A DNA stretch of 54,694 nt, taken from positions 1 to 54,694 of the forward strand of contig JAQVOR010000004.1 in NCBI GenBank assembly GCA_028702535.1, read 5' to 3'. A program made the position numbers and the translations under genes. Positions 43,770-53,967 of this stretch are shown here, in pieces. This stretch comes from Bacteroidales bacterium. Lineage in GTDB: Bacteria > Bacteroidota > Bacteroidia > Bacteroidales > ML635J-15. Numbering within the stretch: position 1 is the stretch's first letter; every line of letters starts with the position of its first letter. The notes under the pieces are model-generated. The model made no database searches. It worked only from the letters and a program-made list of their open reading frames with translations, and was not told the origin of the DNA.

Positions 43770-44903
43770 TTATTTTTTATACTCAATACAAACTGAACAA
43801 TACTCTTCTGCAACATCAAGACCAAGCTCTTTTGCCTTTTTCCAGTCATCGCATGCTCCTTCCATTTTTCTAAGCATTTCTTTTGCAGACCCCCTGTGAA
43901 TATATGCATAAGCATATTCTGAATCCATGGAGATTGCAGTGGTAAAAGCTTCTATTGCAGAGTCGTAATCTTTTAATTTATAATAACACAGACCTATATT
44001 ATTATATGCGTACGCATAGTCTTTTTTAAGTTTTAGCACATCTCGAAAAACTTCAATAGCTTCTTCGTATTTACCAGATTCATAAAGTGTAATTGCTTTA
44101 TTGTTTTTTGCAATATGGTATTCTGAATCTTTAGATAACGCCTTATCATAAGCTTTTACGGCTCCATCATAATCTTTTTTCAGTCTTTTTGCACTTCCTA
44201 CATTATTATATAGAAGAGCAATATCAGCATTAATTTCGATAGCTTTATTATAATCAGCAATTGCATCATCATATTTTTCTAACATTCGGTTTGCTGAGCC
44301 TCTGTCATTATAAGAGAAATAATGATTTGGGTCAATATTGATAGCCTTATTAAAGTGGGGAATAGCCTCTTCATATTTACCTTCATTAAATTTCATTACT
44401 CCCATAAAATAATGCATGTTTACATCTTCGTACCCCATATCCATTGCTTTGTTAAACGCCTCAACTGCTTGGTCATTTTGCTCAAGATAATAAGCACAAT
44501 AACCTTTAAGATACACAACATTAGCATCATCTTTAAATTTTTCGCCATATTTTGTTAAATCGTCAAGGGCTTTTTGATATTCTTTTTTTTGAATATAAGT
44601 AGTTCCTCTTCCATAAAATGCTTTTGTTAATTCTGGATTTAATTTCAATGCTTGTGTAAAACTCTGTATTGAGGCATCAAATTGGTTTTGCTGATAAAAC
44701 TGCACTCCATCATTGTAAGCAATATTAGCCTGTTGATCATCAGCAACTATCAAGGTACTTGTAGTATCATCAATAGCGGCATCTCCTTCGAAACCGATTT
44801 TTATCGGTATCACTATCTGCGAAGTATCTGTTTTTGTTTGCTGTGCAAAAATTACAGAAAACATCATGCAGAATAAAACAAGAAATAAAAGTTTTTTATT
44901 CAT
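43770..44903 (-). CDS. Exported TPR protein, first gene of the PorE-like operon
   Basis: The 377-residue protein has a signal peptide (LLFLVLFCMMFSVIFAQ). An acidic linker precedes about eight consecutive 34-residue TPRs (about 60-365). These are textbook repeats such as AIQSFTQALKLNPELTKAFYGRG, YEEAIPHFNKAINIDPNHYF and YDSAIEAFTTAISMDSEYAY. It ends in a Cys-rich tail (ACDDWKKAKELGLDVAEEYC, SVC). A periplasmic scaffold is likely. Its stop is 11 bp from the next gene, so it leads a three-gene unit with the two PorE-like proteins. A TACTTTTG box at 44987-44980 lies about 76 bp upstream. Confidence 0.92.
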   Translation of the reverse strand: MNKKLLFLVLFCMMFSVIFAQQTKTDTSQIVIPIKIGFEGDAAIDDTTSTLIVADDQQANIAYNDGVQFYQQNQFDASIQSFTQALKLNPELTKAFYGRGTTYIQKKEYQKALDDLTKYGEKFKDDANVVYLKGYCAYYLEQNDQAVEAFNKAMDMGYEDVNMHYFMGVMKFNEGKYEEAIPHFNKAINIDPNHYFSYNDRGSANRMLEKYDDAIADYNKAIEINADIALLYNNVGSAKRLKKDYDGAVKAYDKALSKDSEYHIAKNNKAITLYESGKYEEAIEVFRDVLKLKKDYAYAYNNIGLCYYKLKDYDSAIEAFTTAISMDSEYAYAYIHRGSAKEMLRKMEGACDDWKKAKELGLDVAEEYCSVCIEYKK

Positions 44904-45053
44904 AGCTATTTGTATTTAGGATTTCATTTATAATTTTCATTTATTTAGTAATCAATTACCTATAATGTAATATTCTTAGCAAAAGTAATAATTTTTTTGC
45001 AATTTATATTTTTATTTTATCAACAATTGCCTCATAAAATATTATTTTGTTAC

Positions 45054-48000
45054 TTATTCGTTTAATCCATGGCAATGTTTGTATTTTTTTCCGCTACCAC
45101 AAGGGCATGGGTCATTTCTTCCTACTTTTTTCTCAACTCGTACTGGTTCTGATTTAGATTTCCCTTTGCTCGGGTCGTTGTATCCTGGATCTTCACGACC
45201 AGTTTTCATTTTACTTAAATCGAGTTTTGATTTTACTCTAGCCTCTTTCACTTGCTCGGCATTTTCAACAGGTATATATCCTTTCATCAAAGTTACAACG
45301 ACCAATTTATTAATTTTATCCAACATGGTCTTAAACAAATTAAAGGATTCCAATTTATAAATTAATAATGGGTCTTTTTGTTCATAAGAAGCCGATTGCA
45401 CAGATTGTCTCAAGTCGTCCATCTCGCGAAGATGTTCTTTCCAGAAATCGTCAATAGTTTTTAATACTACCGTTTTATTATATGCGACTACAATTTCTGC
45501 ACCTTGGGTGTTATAAGTTTTTTCGAGATTAACAACAACATTATAAACTTTTTTGCCATCCGACACCGGTACTAGAATATTTTCATATTGGCTAGCATTA
45601 TTTTCATAAACTGTTTTAATAACAGGATATGCTTGGTTTGCAATTGTCTCCGATTTTCGTTTATGTGTTTCTCTTAAATTTTCATACAAATATTCGACAA
45701 ATTCGGTATTTGAAAGGGCGGCATATTCTTGTTCTGATAAATTAAGTTGGATAGATAGTATTCTATAAGTTTCCAATTTCAACTCATCATAATCAAGAAA
45801 TCCATAATACTCCTCTGCAAAACTCACACACAAGTCATATATCATATTTGCGATATCTGCACCAAGTCTTTCACCATCTAATGCGTTACGTCTTTTTTTA
45901 TAAATTACAGTACGTTGGGAATTCATTACGTCGTCATATTCTAACAATCGTTTACGAACGCCAAAGTTGTTTTCTTCTACTTTTTTTTGTGCTCTTTCAA
46001 TAGATTTTGAGATCATAGAATGTTGAATTACCTCACCATCTTTTAATCCCATTCTGTCCATCATTTTAGCTATTCTATCCGAGCCAAACAATCTCATAAG
46101 ATCATCTTCGAGCGACACAAAGAATTGGGAGGATCCGGGGTCTCCTTGACGTCCAGCACGACCTCTCAACTGCCTGTCAACTCGTCTAGATTCATGCCTT
46201 TCTGTACCCACAATTGCTAGACCACCAGCAGCTTTAACTGTATCGCTTAATTTAATGTCGGTACCACGACCAGCCATATTAGTTGCAATTGTAACATTAC
46301 TAGAATATCCGGCTTCTACAACAATATCGGCTTCTTTTTTATGCAATTTTGCATTAAGAACGTTATGTTTAATCCCTTTACGAGCAAGAATTTTGCTTAA
46401 TAACTCTGACACTTCAACTGATGTTGTCCCAACCAAAACTGGGCGTCCGACTTTGATTAATTTTTCAACTTCATTTATAACTGCTGAATACTTTTCTCGG
46501 GTTGTTTTATAAACAAGATCTTCAAAATCGCCTCTTGTTATTGGACGGTTTGTAGGAATTACCATTACATCTAGTTTATAAATATCCCAGAATTCGCCAG
46601 CTTCTGTTTCGGCAGTACCAGTCATACCAGCGAGTTTGTGATACATTCTAAAATAATTTTGCAGAGTAATGGTTGCATAAGTTTGAGTAGCAGCTTCAAT
46701 CTTCACATTTTCTTTAGCCTCAATAGCCTGATGCAATCCGTCAGAGTATCGACGACCTTCCATTATACGTCCAGTTTGCTCATCAACAATTTTTACCTTA
46801 TTGTCAATTACAACATATTCCACATCTATTTCGAAAAGGGTATATGCTTTTAGTAGCTGATTAACAGTATGAATACGTTCTGATTTGATAGAATAATCGC
46901 TAATTATTTGGTCTTTTTGTTTCAGTTTATCATTATCCGAGACTTGCGAGTTATCAACTTTTGTAAGTTCTACAGAGATATCTGGCAACACAAAAAAGTT
47001 AGAGTCGTCAGCCGAACTTGTCAATAAATCAAAACCTCTATCGGTAGGTTCAATAGAATTAAGTCTCTCATCAATAACGAAAAACAATTCATCTGTAACG
47101 AGATGCATGTTTTTATTATTATCGGCCATGTACTGATTTTCGGTTTTTTGGAGTAAAGCTTTCATTCCTTGCTCACTTAAAAACTTTATTAGTGGTTTTG
47201 TTTTTGGCAAAGCTTTATATGATTGTAGCAATTTGAATCCGCCATCTTTTTCATTTCCGCTTGCGAGTAATTTTTTTGCATCAGCAAAGATTGTATTAAA
47301 AAGAGTTTTTTGAGCATTTACCAATTTTTGGACTTGTGGTTTTAGCTCGTCAAATAGTTGATCTTCGCCTTTTGGAGTTGGGCCTGAGATAATAAGTGGA
47401 GTTCTGGCATCATCTATTAAAACTGAGTCGACCTCATCAACAATTGCATAATTGTGTTTACGTTGCACAAGATCCGTAGGGCTTAACGCCATATTATCTC
47501 TTAGATAATCAAACCCGAATTCATTATTAGTACCAAATGTAATATCAGCTGCATAAGCTTTACGACGGTTGTCGCTATTTGGTTCATGTTTATCTACACA
47601 ATCAACCGAGAGTCCATGAAACATATATATAGGTCCCATCCACTCTGTATCACGTTTTGCAAGATAATCGTTTACAGTAACAAGATGCACTCCTCTACCT
47701 GTAAGAGCATTAAGGAAAACAGGAAATGTTGCCACAAGAGTTTTTCCTTCACCAGTTGCCATCTCGGCAATTTTTCCTTGATGAAGAGCCACACCACCAA
47801 TTATTTGGACATCATAATGTACCATATCCCAAACAATTTTATTTCCTCCTGCAACCCAAGAGTTTTTCCAACTAGCTTTATCGCCTTTAATATCGACAAA
47901 ATCATGTGAAGTTGCCAAATAACGGTCAAATTCGGATGCTGTAACTTCTATCTCTTGATTTTCTTTAAAACGACGTGCTGTATCTTTAACAATGGCAAAG

Positions 48001-48329
48001 GCTTCAGGCAAAATTGACAATAAATGACCTTCTAATTTCTCATCTATCTTTTCTTCAATTTTATCAATTTCATTAAAAATATCTTCGCGTTCCCAAATAT
48101 CTAATGATTCTGCTTTTTCTTTAAGCTGATTTATTTCGTTCTGGTCCTCTTTTATAAATTCCTTTATTCCGAATTTTAGATTATCCGCTCTTTCTCGAAG
48201 TCCATCATTGCTTAAAATGATAATCTCAGGCTCTACAGCTAATACTTTTTCCAGATAAGGCTGGACAAGTTTCATATCTCTATCTGCTTTCGAACCGAAT
48301 ATACTACCAATTATTTTGTTAAGTCCCAT
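45054..48329 (-). CDS. secA: Protein translocase subunit SecA
   Basis: SecA is the ATPase motor that drives preproteins through SecYEG, the first step for every exported protein in this window. The 1091-residue length is larger than E. coli SecA (about 900) and typical of Bacteroidota, where insertions enlarge NBD1 (here about 330-480). Landmarks are [20 protein letters not shown] (Walker A), [20 protein letters not shown], the [18 protein letters not shown] block, and [11 protein letters not shown] with [19 protein letters not shown]. The C-terminal zinc motif is [27 protein letters not shown] box at 48372-48365 lies 35 bp upstream. Confidence 0.98.
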   Translation of the reverse strand: MGLNKIIGSIFGSKADRDMKLVQPYLEKVLAVEPEIIILSNDGLRERADNLKFGIKEFIKEDQNEINQLKEKAESLDIWEREDIFNEIDKIEEKIDEKLEGHLLSILPEAFAIVKDTARRFKENQEIEVTASEFDRYLATSHDFVDIKGDKASWKNSWVAGGNKIVWDMVHYDVQIIGGVALHQGKIAEMATGEGKTLVATFPVFLNALTGRGVHLVTVNDYLAKRDTEWMGPIYMFHGLSVDCVDKHEPNSDNRRKAYAADITFGTNNEFGFDYLRDNMALSPTDLVQRKHNYAIVDEVDSVLIDDARTPLIISGPTPKGEDQLFDELKPQVQKLVNAQKTLFNTIFADAKKLLASGNEKDGGFKLLQSYKALPKTKPLIKFLSEQGMKALLQKTENQYMADNNKNMHLVTDELFFVIDERLNSIEPTDRGFDLLTSSADDSNFFVLPDISVELTKVDNSQVSDNDKLKQKDQIISDYSIKSERIHTVNQLLKAYTLFEIDVEYVVIDNKVKIVDEQTGRIMEGRRYSDGLHQAIEAKENVKIEAATQTYATITLQNYFRMYHKLAGMTGTAETEAGEFWDIYKLDVMVIPTNRPITRGDFEDLVYKTTREKYSAVINEVEKLIKVGRPVLVGTTSVEVSELLSKILARKGIKHNVLNAKLHKKEADIVVEAGYSSNVTIATNMAGRGTDIKLSDTVKAAGGLAIVGTERHESRRVDRQLRGRAGRQGDPGSSQFFVSLEDDLMRLFGSDRIAKMMDRMGLKDGEVIQHSMISKSIERAQKKVEENNFGVRKRLLEYDDVMNSQRTVIYKKRRNALDGERLGADIANMIYDLCVSFAEEYYGFLDYDELKLETYRILSIQLNLSEQEYAALSNTEFVEYLYENLRETHKRKSETIANQAYPVIKTVYENNASQYENILVPVSDGKKVYNVVVNLEKTYNTQGAEIVVAYNKTVVLKTIDDFWKEHLREMDDLRQSVQSASYEQKDPLLIYKLESFNLFKTMLDKINKLVVVTLMKGYIPVENAEQVKEARVKSKLDLSKMKTGREDPGYNDPSKGKSKSEPVRVEKKVGRNDPCPCGSGKKYKHCHGLNE

Positions 48330-48364
48330 TTTTTTAAATAAATTTTACGAATTGTTTTAACTGA

Positions 48365-48372
48365 CAAAGTTA
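48365..48372 (-). promoter_or_regulatory. TAnnTTTG box of secA
   Basis: TAACTTTG on the minus strand lies 35 bp upstream of the secA ATG. The -33 element is unclear. Confidence 0.5.
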
Positions 48373-48435
48373 TAAATTTCTGATGAAATACTAAGTTCTA
48401 ATGATATATTATTTAAACCTGACATAATTTAATTT

Positions 48436-48642
48436 TTATTCTCCGCTTTCCCAATCTTCGAGAATACTATCTATTTCTTCTGATGTCTTTCTCAATCTTG
48501 TTTTACATTCTTTTATCAGAAAAGTAGCTCTTTTAACTTTTTCGCTTAGGCTATCAAGGTCGGGTTCTCCGTTTTCTATCTCGTGCAGTATGTCTTCTAA
48601 TTCGCTTAAAGCATCTTTATATTTAAATTCGTTCTTTGTCAT
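48436..48642 (-). CDS. xseB: Exodeoxyribonuclease VII small subunit
   Basis: XseB forms exonuclease VII with several copies per XseA, cutting single-stranded DNA to oligonucleotides. The 68-residue protein matches the family: YKDALSELEDILHEIENGEPD, then LDSLSEKVKRATFLIKECKTRL, and a charged tail. Its 4-bp spacing to the MFS gene and the guaA gene before it indicate a guaA-MFS-xseB transcript. xseA, usually next to xseB, is not in the window, so the gene is separated from its partner. Confidence 0.92.
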   Translation of the reverse strand: MTKNEFKYKDALSELEDILHEIENGEPDLDSLSEKVKRATFLIKECKTRLRKTSEEIDSILEDWESGE

Positions 48643-48646
48643 TATA

Positions 48647-49918
48647 CTATTGTTTTTTTCTTGTTGAAATTATTAAAATTAGAATTGCTAAAATTAGAAA
48701 AAATATTGAAATTCCAAAAGTATATTTATATCCTATAATTGTGTAAATTAAAACTCCCATAGGAGCCATTAGCGCACGTATGCCGGTAAGCGAGATATGA
48801 ACTGACTGATAATCAGCTGAATCGTTTGCATTTTTACTAAAAAAAGAAGAGCCTATGTTCCATGACAATGCTCCGGCAGCATTAAAAATACCGAAAGCAA
48901 AAAATGCAACAACAAGAGTATAATAAATTTCGATATTGCCAACAATTGTATATTGTTGTATATACTCTGTTATCATAATAAACAACACATAAACTAACAT
49001 TGCACTAAAATTAATTATCCCAAATCGTCGTGGGTCAATTTTGTCGCTAAGAATACCTAACAAAGGTAAAGCTATTACAGTAATTATCCCTGCTGCTGCC
49101 TTATACGTTGATATCCCAGCATAACTTAACTTCATATATGACTCGAAAAAGAATGTAATTACTGGAGAAGTAATCATAAATGCAATACCATAAGCGAAAA
49201 AAGCCAGTTCAAAATGAAAAAATGCTTTATCATTTACTAAAATAGAATACATCCTTTTTAAAGAGTTCTTTAATGATGTTGCAAATTTATTCTTGATAAT
49301 AATAGTAGTTTGTTTAAATGGGATAGTCGATAGCGTAAATAATGCAACAATACTTAATATGCCAATTGAGGGATAGACAAGCCGAAAAACAAAATAGTTT
49401 TGATAAAGCATTTGTCCGAAAACAAAAGTTCCAATTAAAACGGATAATTTATTTGCTGTTGCACTATAGCCATATAGTTTTCCAAAATTATTATTTTTAT
49501 AGCTATCCTTTAATAATAGATTTATGGTTGGCAAAGTGATTGTTGTCCCTAAGAAGTAAAAAAAGAAAATCAAAATAAAGCCTAAATGGATTATCAAATT
49601 ACCTTGGCCATTCAACTGATTAGGAAAAAACACGAACACCAATAATGGTAGCCTTGTAATAAGAGCTGTAATTCGTATTAGTTTTTTTTTATTGTTACTA
49701 CGACGAATTAGTTCATTAAAGAAAATAAGGCTAAGATAAACAATCACGCTTCCGAAAAAAAGAATGCCAGTGAGGAACTCTGAACCTTTTAAACTGCGAA
49801 GAAAAACAAACTCATTTAGCAAAGTTACTCCAATAACAATTCCCTCTATTATACTATAGATAAAATGTAATTTAAAAGCTTTTTTCTCGATGCTTTCGAG
49901 TTTTTTATAAAAGAACAT
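48647..49918 (-). CDS. Major facilitator superfamily transporter
   Basis: The 423-residue protein has about 12 transmembrane helices in two halves joined by a basic cytoplasmic loop (about 200-225, KNKFATSLKNSLKRMYS). The second half carries LGILSDKIDPRRFG, the conserved MFS loop-8/9 motif (GxxxDR-like). No substrate signature is recognisable. It is flanked by guaA (12-bp gap) and xseB (4-bp gap), neither of which suggests a substrate. An efflux or uptake role is open. Confidence 0.88.
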   Translation of the reverse strand: MFFYKKLESIEKKAFKLHFIYSIIEGIVIGVTLLNEFVFLRSLKGSEFLTGILFFGSVIVYLSLIFFNELIRRSNNKKKLIRITALITRLPLLVFVFFPNQLNGQGNLIIHLGFILIFFFYFLGTTITLPTINLLLKDSYKNNNFGKLYGYSATANKLSVLIGTFVFGQMLYQNYFVFRLVYPSIGILSIVALFTLSTIPFKQTTIIIKNKFATSLKNSLKRMYSILVNDKAFFHFELAFFAYGIAFMITSPVITFFFESYMKLSYAGISTYKAAAGIITVIALPLLGILSDKIDPRRFGIINFSAMLVYVLFIMITEYIQQYTIVGNIEIYYTLVVAFFAFGIFNAAGALSWNIGSSFFSKNANDSADYQSVHISLTGIRALMAPMGVLIYTIIGYKYTFGISIFFLILAILILIISTRKKQ

Positions 49919-49930
49919 CAGGTTTTAATA

Positions 49931-51460
49931 TTACTCCCATTCAATAGTTGCGGGTGGCTTCGAGCTGATATCATACACAACTCTGTTTACACCTCTAACT
50001 TTATTAATAATATTGTTTGACATTTTGGCAAGAAACTCATAAGGAAGATGCACCCAATCGGCGGTCATACCGTCTGTTGATTGAACAGCTCTGAGTGCCA
50101 CCACATTTTCGTAAGTTCTTTCGTCGCCCATAACACCAACCGACTGTACTGGCAATAACATAGCCCCTGCTTGCCAAACCTCATCGTAAAGTTTCCATTC
50201 TTTTAAACCTGCGATAAAGATATCATCAACTTCTTGTAATATTCTCACTTTTTCGGGAGTTATATCGCTAAGTATTCTAATTCCAAGTCCCGGCCCTGGA
50301 AAAGGGTGTCTGCCCAAGATATTATGAGAAATTTCGAGGGCTTTTCCAACATTTCTAACTTCATCTTTAAACAAGAGGTATAGAGGTTCAACAATTTTAA
50401 GTTTCATAAAATCGGGTAATCCACCAACATTATGATGCGACTTTATTGTTGCCGAAGGGCCTTTAATCGAAACTGATTCGATAACATCAGGATAAATAGT
50501 TCCTTGGGCAAGCCATACGACATTCTCAATTTTATGAGCTTCGGCATCAAATATTTCGATAAAAACTCGACCTGTGATTTTTCTTTTAGTTTCGGGATCG
50601 CTAACTCCTGCAAGTTGTGAATAAAACTCATTTTTTGCGTCAATCCCAATAACATTTAATCCCATTCCTTTGTATGAATCTAAAACGGTATTAAATTCAT
50701 TTTTGCGTAAAAGACCGTTATCAACAAAAATACAGGTTAATTGTTTGCCAACAGCTTTATGTAGCAATACTGCCGCCACAGTACTATCAACCCCACCCGA
50801 AAGACCTAAAACAACTTTATCTTTTCCGATTTTTTGTTTTAAGTCATCTATTGTACTGTCGATAAACGAATCAGGTGTCCAATCCTGTCTGCATTTACAA
50901 ATATCTACTACAAAATTCTTCAGCAAGGTTTTGCCTTCGATTGAGTGAGAAACTTCTGGGTGGAACTGTATTCCCCAAGTTTTTTCTCCCATTATCTGAT
51001 ATGCAGCAACTTTAACATCATGAGTTGAAGCAATAATATTATAATTGTCTGGAATATTTACAATCGTATCTCCATGAGACATCCAAACTTGAGAGTTTAA
51101 ACTTAAGTCTTTTAATAACTGATTATCGGCATTGACAAAACTTAGGTTTGCCCGACCATATTCCCTTGTTTCGGAGGGTGCGACCTCTCCACCATAAAAA
51201 TGAGACATATACTGAGCCCCATAACAAATCCCCAATAAAGGAAAATTCAATCTAATCTTTGTTAAATCAATTTTAAGAGCATTTTTATCCCTTACCGAAA
51301 ACGGACTACCACTAAGAATTACTCCTTTTATGTTTTTGTCAAGTTCGGGCATTTTATTGTAAGGAAAAATCTCGCAATAAACGTTTAACTCTCTAACCTG
51401 CCTTGCAATTAATTGCGTGTACTGTGAACCAAAATCCAGAATCAGTATTTTTCCCGTCAT
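49931..51460 (-). CDS. guaA: GMP synthase (glutamine-hydrolysing)
   Basis: It aminates XMP to GMP with glutamine and ATP. The 509-residue protein has the class I amidotransferase domain first, with nucleophile C79 in LLGICYGAQ and the H167/E169 pair in QFHPEVSHS. The ATP pyrophosphatase domain follows, with P-loop SGGVDST (221-227), and then the dimerisation domain ([40 protein letters not shown]). The C-terminus is the family's standard ending. It leads the guaA-MFS-xseB operon. purC elsewhere in the window belongs to the same pathway but is unlinked. Confidence 0.98.
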   Translation of the reverse strand: MTGKILILDFGSQYTQLIARQVRELNVYCEIFPYNKMPELDKNIKGVILSGSPFSVRDKNALKIDLTKIRLNFPLLGICYGAQYMSHFYGGEVAPSETREYGRANLSFVNADNQLLKDLSLNSQVWMSHGDTIVNIPDNYNIIASTHDVKVAAYQIMGEKTWGIQFHPEVSHSIEGKTLLKNFVVDICKCRQDWTPDSFIDSTIDDLKQKIGKDKVVLGLSGGVDSTVAAVLLHKAVGKQLTCIFVDNGLLRKNEFNTVLDSYKGMGLNVIGIDAKNEFYSQLAGVSDPETKRKITGRVFIEIFDAEAHKIENVVWLAQGTIYPDVIESVSIKGPSATIKSHHNVGGLPDFMKLKIVEPLYLLFKDEVRNVGKALEISHNILGRHPFPGPGLGIRILSDITPEKVRILQEVDDIFIAGLKEWKLYDEVWQAGAMLLPVQSVGVMGDERTYENVVALRAVQSTDGMTADWVHLPYEFLAKMSNNIINKVRGVNRVVYDISSKPPATIEWE

Positions 51461-51797
51461 TTCTATCTTTTTTTATGGTTTACAAAGATGATACTTTTTT
51501 TTTAATTTTAAAACAATGTAATAAAAAAACAATTCACAATGATATTAACAGACAAATAGTGTAATCGAAGCTTCGACTCCACCAGCACATCGCACCACAA
51601 GTCGCTCAATCTAGGTTTTGAAATATTAAGTAATTATTATGACACATCATCGCTGTTTACTGTTAGGTCTGAGATAAACCAAAACATCCAATACAGCATT
51701 TTGTAATTAAGTTGATATCACAGTTGCAAATTATACAACATAAAAACAATCTCCACTAATTTTTGTTAATTTTGCACTCAAATAAAAAAATATTAAT
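51461..51797. other. Gene-free 337-bp stretch with a related repeat fragment and the promoter of the next gene
   Basis: No ORF of note is present. Around 51568-51595 there is a CGAAGCTTCG palindrome followed by CAGCACATCGCA, which resembles the dispersed repeat at 52482-52515. A TAnnTTTG box (TAATTTTG, 51767-51774) lies 23 bp before the ATG at 51798. On the minus strand, CATCTTTG about 22 bp before the guaA ATG is a near match to the box for guaA. Confidence 0.45.
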
Positions 51798-52421
51798 ATG
51801 GAATTTTCGATAATTCAAATCATAGGTTACGTATCCTCAATTATTATAGCAATATCCATGACGCTAAACTCTATCGTAAAGTTTAGATGGGTAAATCTTG
51901 TAGGAGCAACAATAATGGCTGGTTACGGATTTGTATTTGGTGCTATACCTGTTGGAATATTAAACTCGTTTATTATGGCTGCTGATATTTATTATCTTGT
52001 AAAAATTTACTCCAAAAATGAAAAATTTGAAACTCTTGAAATACGTTCAGATAATCGTTATCTGCTAAGGTTTCTATCTTTTCACAACAAAGAAATTCAG
52101 TTTTTTTTCCCAGAGTTCAACTATAAACCTGAAGTAAATACAATAAGTTTTTTTGTTTTACGAGATATGTTAGTTACGGGAATATTTCTCGCACATAAAA
52201 TAGATGTAAATACTTTATGCGTTGGTCTTGATTATGTTATACCTGAATATCGAGACTTCAAAAACGGCAAATATATTTATAAGAGGATTATAAATAAATT
52301 TATTGAGAGTGGTATCACTAAGATTATTACTGATGGCAACAGTAAACAATATATTACATATTTAGAAAAACTTGGATTTAATAAAAATCAAAAGGGGATG
52401 TATGAAAAGAAAATTGCATAA
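51798..52421 (+). CDS. YgjV-like membrane domain fused to a GNAT-like domain
   Basis: The 207-residue protein has three membrane helices in the first 75 residues (IIGYVSSIIIAISMTLNSIV, LVGATIMAGYGFVFGAIPVG, then LNSFIMAADIYYLVKIY). This is the layout of YgjV-family inner-membrane proteins. A soluble C-terminal half (about 85-207) follows, whose end reads like an acetyltransferase fold: CVGLDYVIPEYRDFKNGKYI, a helix, then ITKIITDGNSKQYITYLEKL and GFNK. It is probably a membrane-tethered acetyltransferase or a derived nucleotide-independent version; no acetyl-CoA loop (RGxGxG) is strict here. It stands alone behind its own promoter. Confidence 0.75.
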   Translation: MEFSIIQIIGYVSSIIIAISMTLNSIVKFRWVNLVGATIMAGYGFVFGAIPVGILNSFIMAADIYYLVKIYSKNEKFETLEIRSDNRYLLRFLSFHNKEIQFFFPEFNYKPEVNTISFFVLRDMLVTGIFLAHKIDVNTLCVGLDYVIPEYRDFKNGKYIYKRIINKFIESGITKIITDGNSKQYITYLEKLGFNKNQKGMYEKKIA

Positions 52422-52481
52422 GTAGTGTTCGCCCATAATGTCCGATAGCTGCGTTATTACTCGCTTTGCTTACTTCGGCAG

Positions 52482-52515
52482 GCTTACTTCGGCAGGCTTA
52501 GCACATCGCAGCACA
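52482..52515 (+). repeat. Dispersed 34-bp repeat, copy B, with an adjacent 17-bp-class tandem unit
   Basis: GCTTACTTCGGCAGGCT at 52482 continues to GCAGCACA at 52515, matching 30498-30531 inverted (33 of 34). Immediately before, at 52468-52484, a first TTGCTTACTTCGGCAGG copy makes a short tandem duplication. It lies between the YgjV/GNAT gene and hydA. Confidence 0.85.
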
Positions 52516-52559
52516 TCAGGTGAGCTAAAGGTTCTCGTGTTTAAAACAGTCATTATTTA

Positions 52560-52567
52560 TAATTTTG
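52560..52567 (+). promoter_or_regulatory. TAnnTTTG box of the dihydropyrimidinase gene
   Basis: TAATTTTG lies 19 bp before the ATG at 52587. The -33 element is unclear. Confidence 0.5.
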
Positions 52568-52586
52568 TTTAAAAACTAAATTCGAT

Positions 52587-53948
52587 ATGAAAATTCTTAT
52601 CAAAAACGGAACACTTGTAAATGCAGATAAATCTATAATCGCAGACATTCTAATTATTGATAAAAAAATTCTTAAAATTGCAAGTAATATTCCAACATCT
52701 GACGAGTACAAAATAATTGATGCAAAAGACAAATATGTAATTCCTGGAGGAATTGACCCTCATGTACACATGCAATTGCCAACTCCTGCCGGACCTTCAT
52801 CGGACAGCTTTTACACAGGTAGCAAAGCTGCAATATTTGGCGGAACAACAACACTTATAGATTTTGTTACTCCGACAAGAGGTCAATCACTGACAGATGC
52901 ACTACAAAAAAGAATTGACGAAGCAAAAGATACAATCACAAATTACAGTTTTCACGTAAGCCCAGTTGAATGGCGTAATTCAACCAAATCAGAAATACAA
53001 GATTGCTTTACAAAAGGCTTTCCGTCTTTTAAAGTTTATTTGGCTTATAAAAACACTGTCGGTTTAAATGATAAGGAATTCAAACAAGTTTTGCAAACAG
53101 TAGGAAAAATAGGTGGCTTAGTTACAATTCACTGCGAATTAGGTGACGAAATTGAAGAATCAAGAAATAAACTCATTTCTCAAAACAAAACAAGCGTAGA
53201 ATTTCATCCTGTCTCCCGCCCTGCCGAAAAAGAAGCCAAAGCAGTAGAAAAAGCTATTAAATTTGCTGCAAAACACAATTGTCCGATATATATTGTTCAT
53301 GTTTCATCTGAATTATCCTTAAATCTGATAAAGAAAGCACAAGACAAAGGACAAACTGTTTATGCAGAAACATGCCCACATTACTTGCTATTAGACGATT
53401 CTAAATACTCTGGCTCGTTCGACAAAACTGCAGCATTTGTATTAAGCCCACCATTACGCAAGAAATCTGACCAAGATGCACTTTGGAATGCAATTAATCA
53501 AAATACAATACAAACATTAGGAACAGACCATTGCCCATTTAATTTTAGTCAGAAAAAGATCGGACTAAATGATTTTACAAAAATCCCAAACGGAGCAGGA
53601 GGTGTTGAACACAGAATAGAACTATTATTTACTTTTGGTGTACTAACAAATAAAATCAGCATTAACAAACTGGTTGATATTACATCTACACAAGTTGCAA
53701 AAACCTTTGGGCTATTTCCAAAAAAAGGAATTATCACAAAAGGAGCTGACGCTGATATTGTAATTTGGAATCCTAAAACCGAAAGAACTATTTCATCTAA
53801 AACTCATCACCAGAACTGTGATTGTAATATTTTTGAAGGCTTTAAAATTAAAGGACAGGCTGAAACTATTATTAGAGGTGGAGAAATTATTGTAAAGGAC
53901 ACAAAATTATCGAATAATATTTCAAAAGGAAAGCTATTAACGAGATAA
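52587..53948 (+). CDS. hydA: Dihydropyrimidinase / D-hydantoinase
   Basis: It opens dihydrouracil or hydantoin rings with a binuclear metal centre. The 453-residue protein has all ligands of the cyclic amidohydrolase family: H59 and H61 (GGIDPHVHMQL), the carboxylated lysine K149 in SFKVYLAYK, H182 in IHCELGDE, H238 in YIVHVSSE, and D314 in GTDHCPF. The substrate segment is TPAGPSSDSFYTGSKAA, and the tail has the usual TKGADADIVIWNP strand. Dihydropyrimidinase versus hydantoinase cannot be separated by eye. No partner pyrimidine-catabolism gene is next to it. A GGAGAGCTCTCC palindrome (53976-53987) follows downstream. Confidence 0.93.
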   Translation: MKILIKNGTLVNADKSIIADILIIDKKILKIASNIPTSDEYKIIDAKDKYVIPGGIDPHVHMQLPTPAGPSSDSFYTGSKAAIFGGTTTLIDFVTPTRGQSLTDALQKRIDEAKDTITNYSFHVSPVEWRNSTKSEIQDCFTKGFPSFKVYLAYKNTVGLNDKEFKQVLQTVGKIGGLVTIHCELGDEIEESRNKLISQNKTSVEFHPVSRPAEKEAKAVEKAIKFAAKHNCPIYIVHVSSELSLNLIKKAQDKGQTVYAETCPHYLLLDDSKYSGSFDKTAAFVLSPPLRKKSDQDALWNAINQNTIQTLGTDHCPFNFSQKKIGLNDFTKIPNGAGGVEHRIELLFTFGVLTNKISINKLVDITSTQVAKTFGLFPKKGIITKGADADIVIWNPKTERTISSKTHHQNCDCNIFEGFKIKGQAETIIRGGEIIVKDTKLSNNISKGKLLTR

Positions 53949-53967
53949 AGAATGTAAATTAATAAGA

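Noticed and set aside
46255-46512. + strand ORFs inside secA, guaA and the 1890-residue protein gene
   Set aside because: They are antisense shadows of well-supported minus-strand genes, with no start context or domain character.
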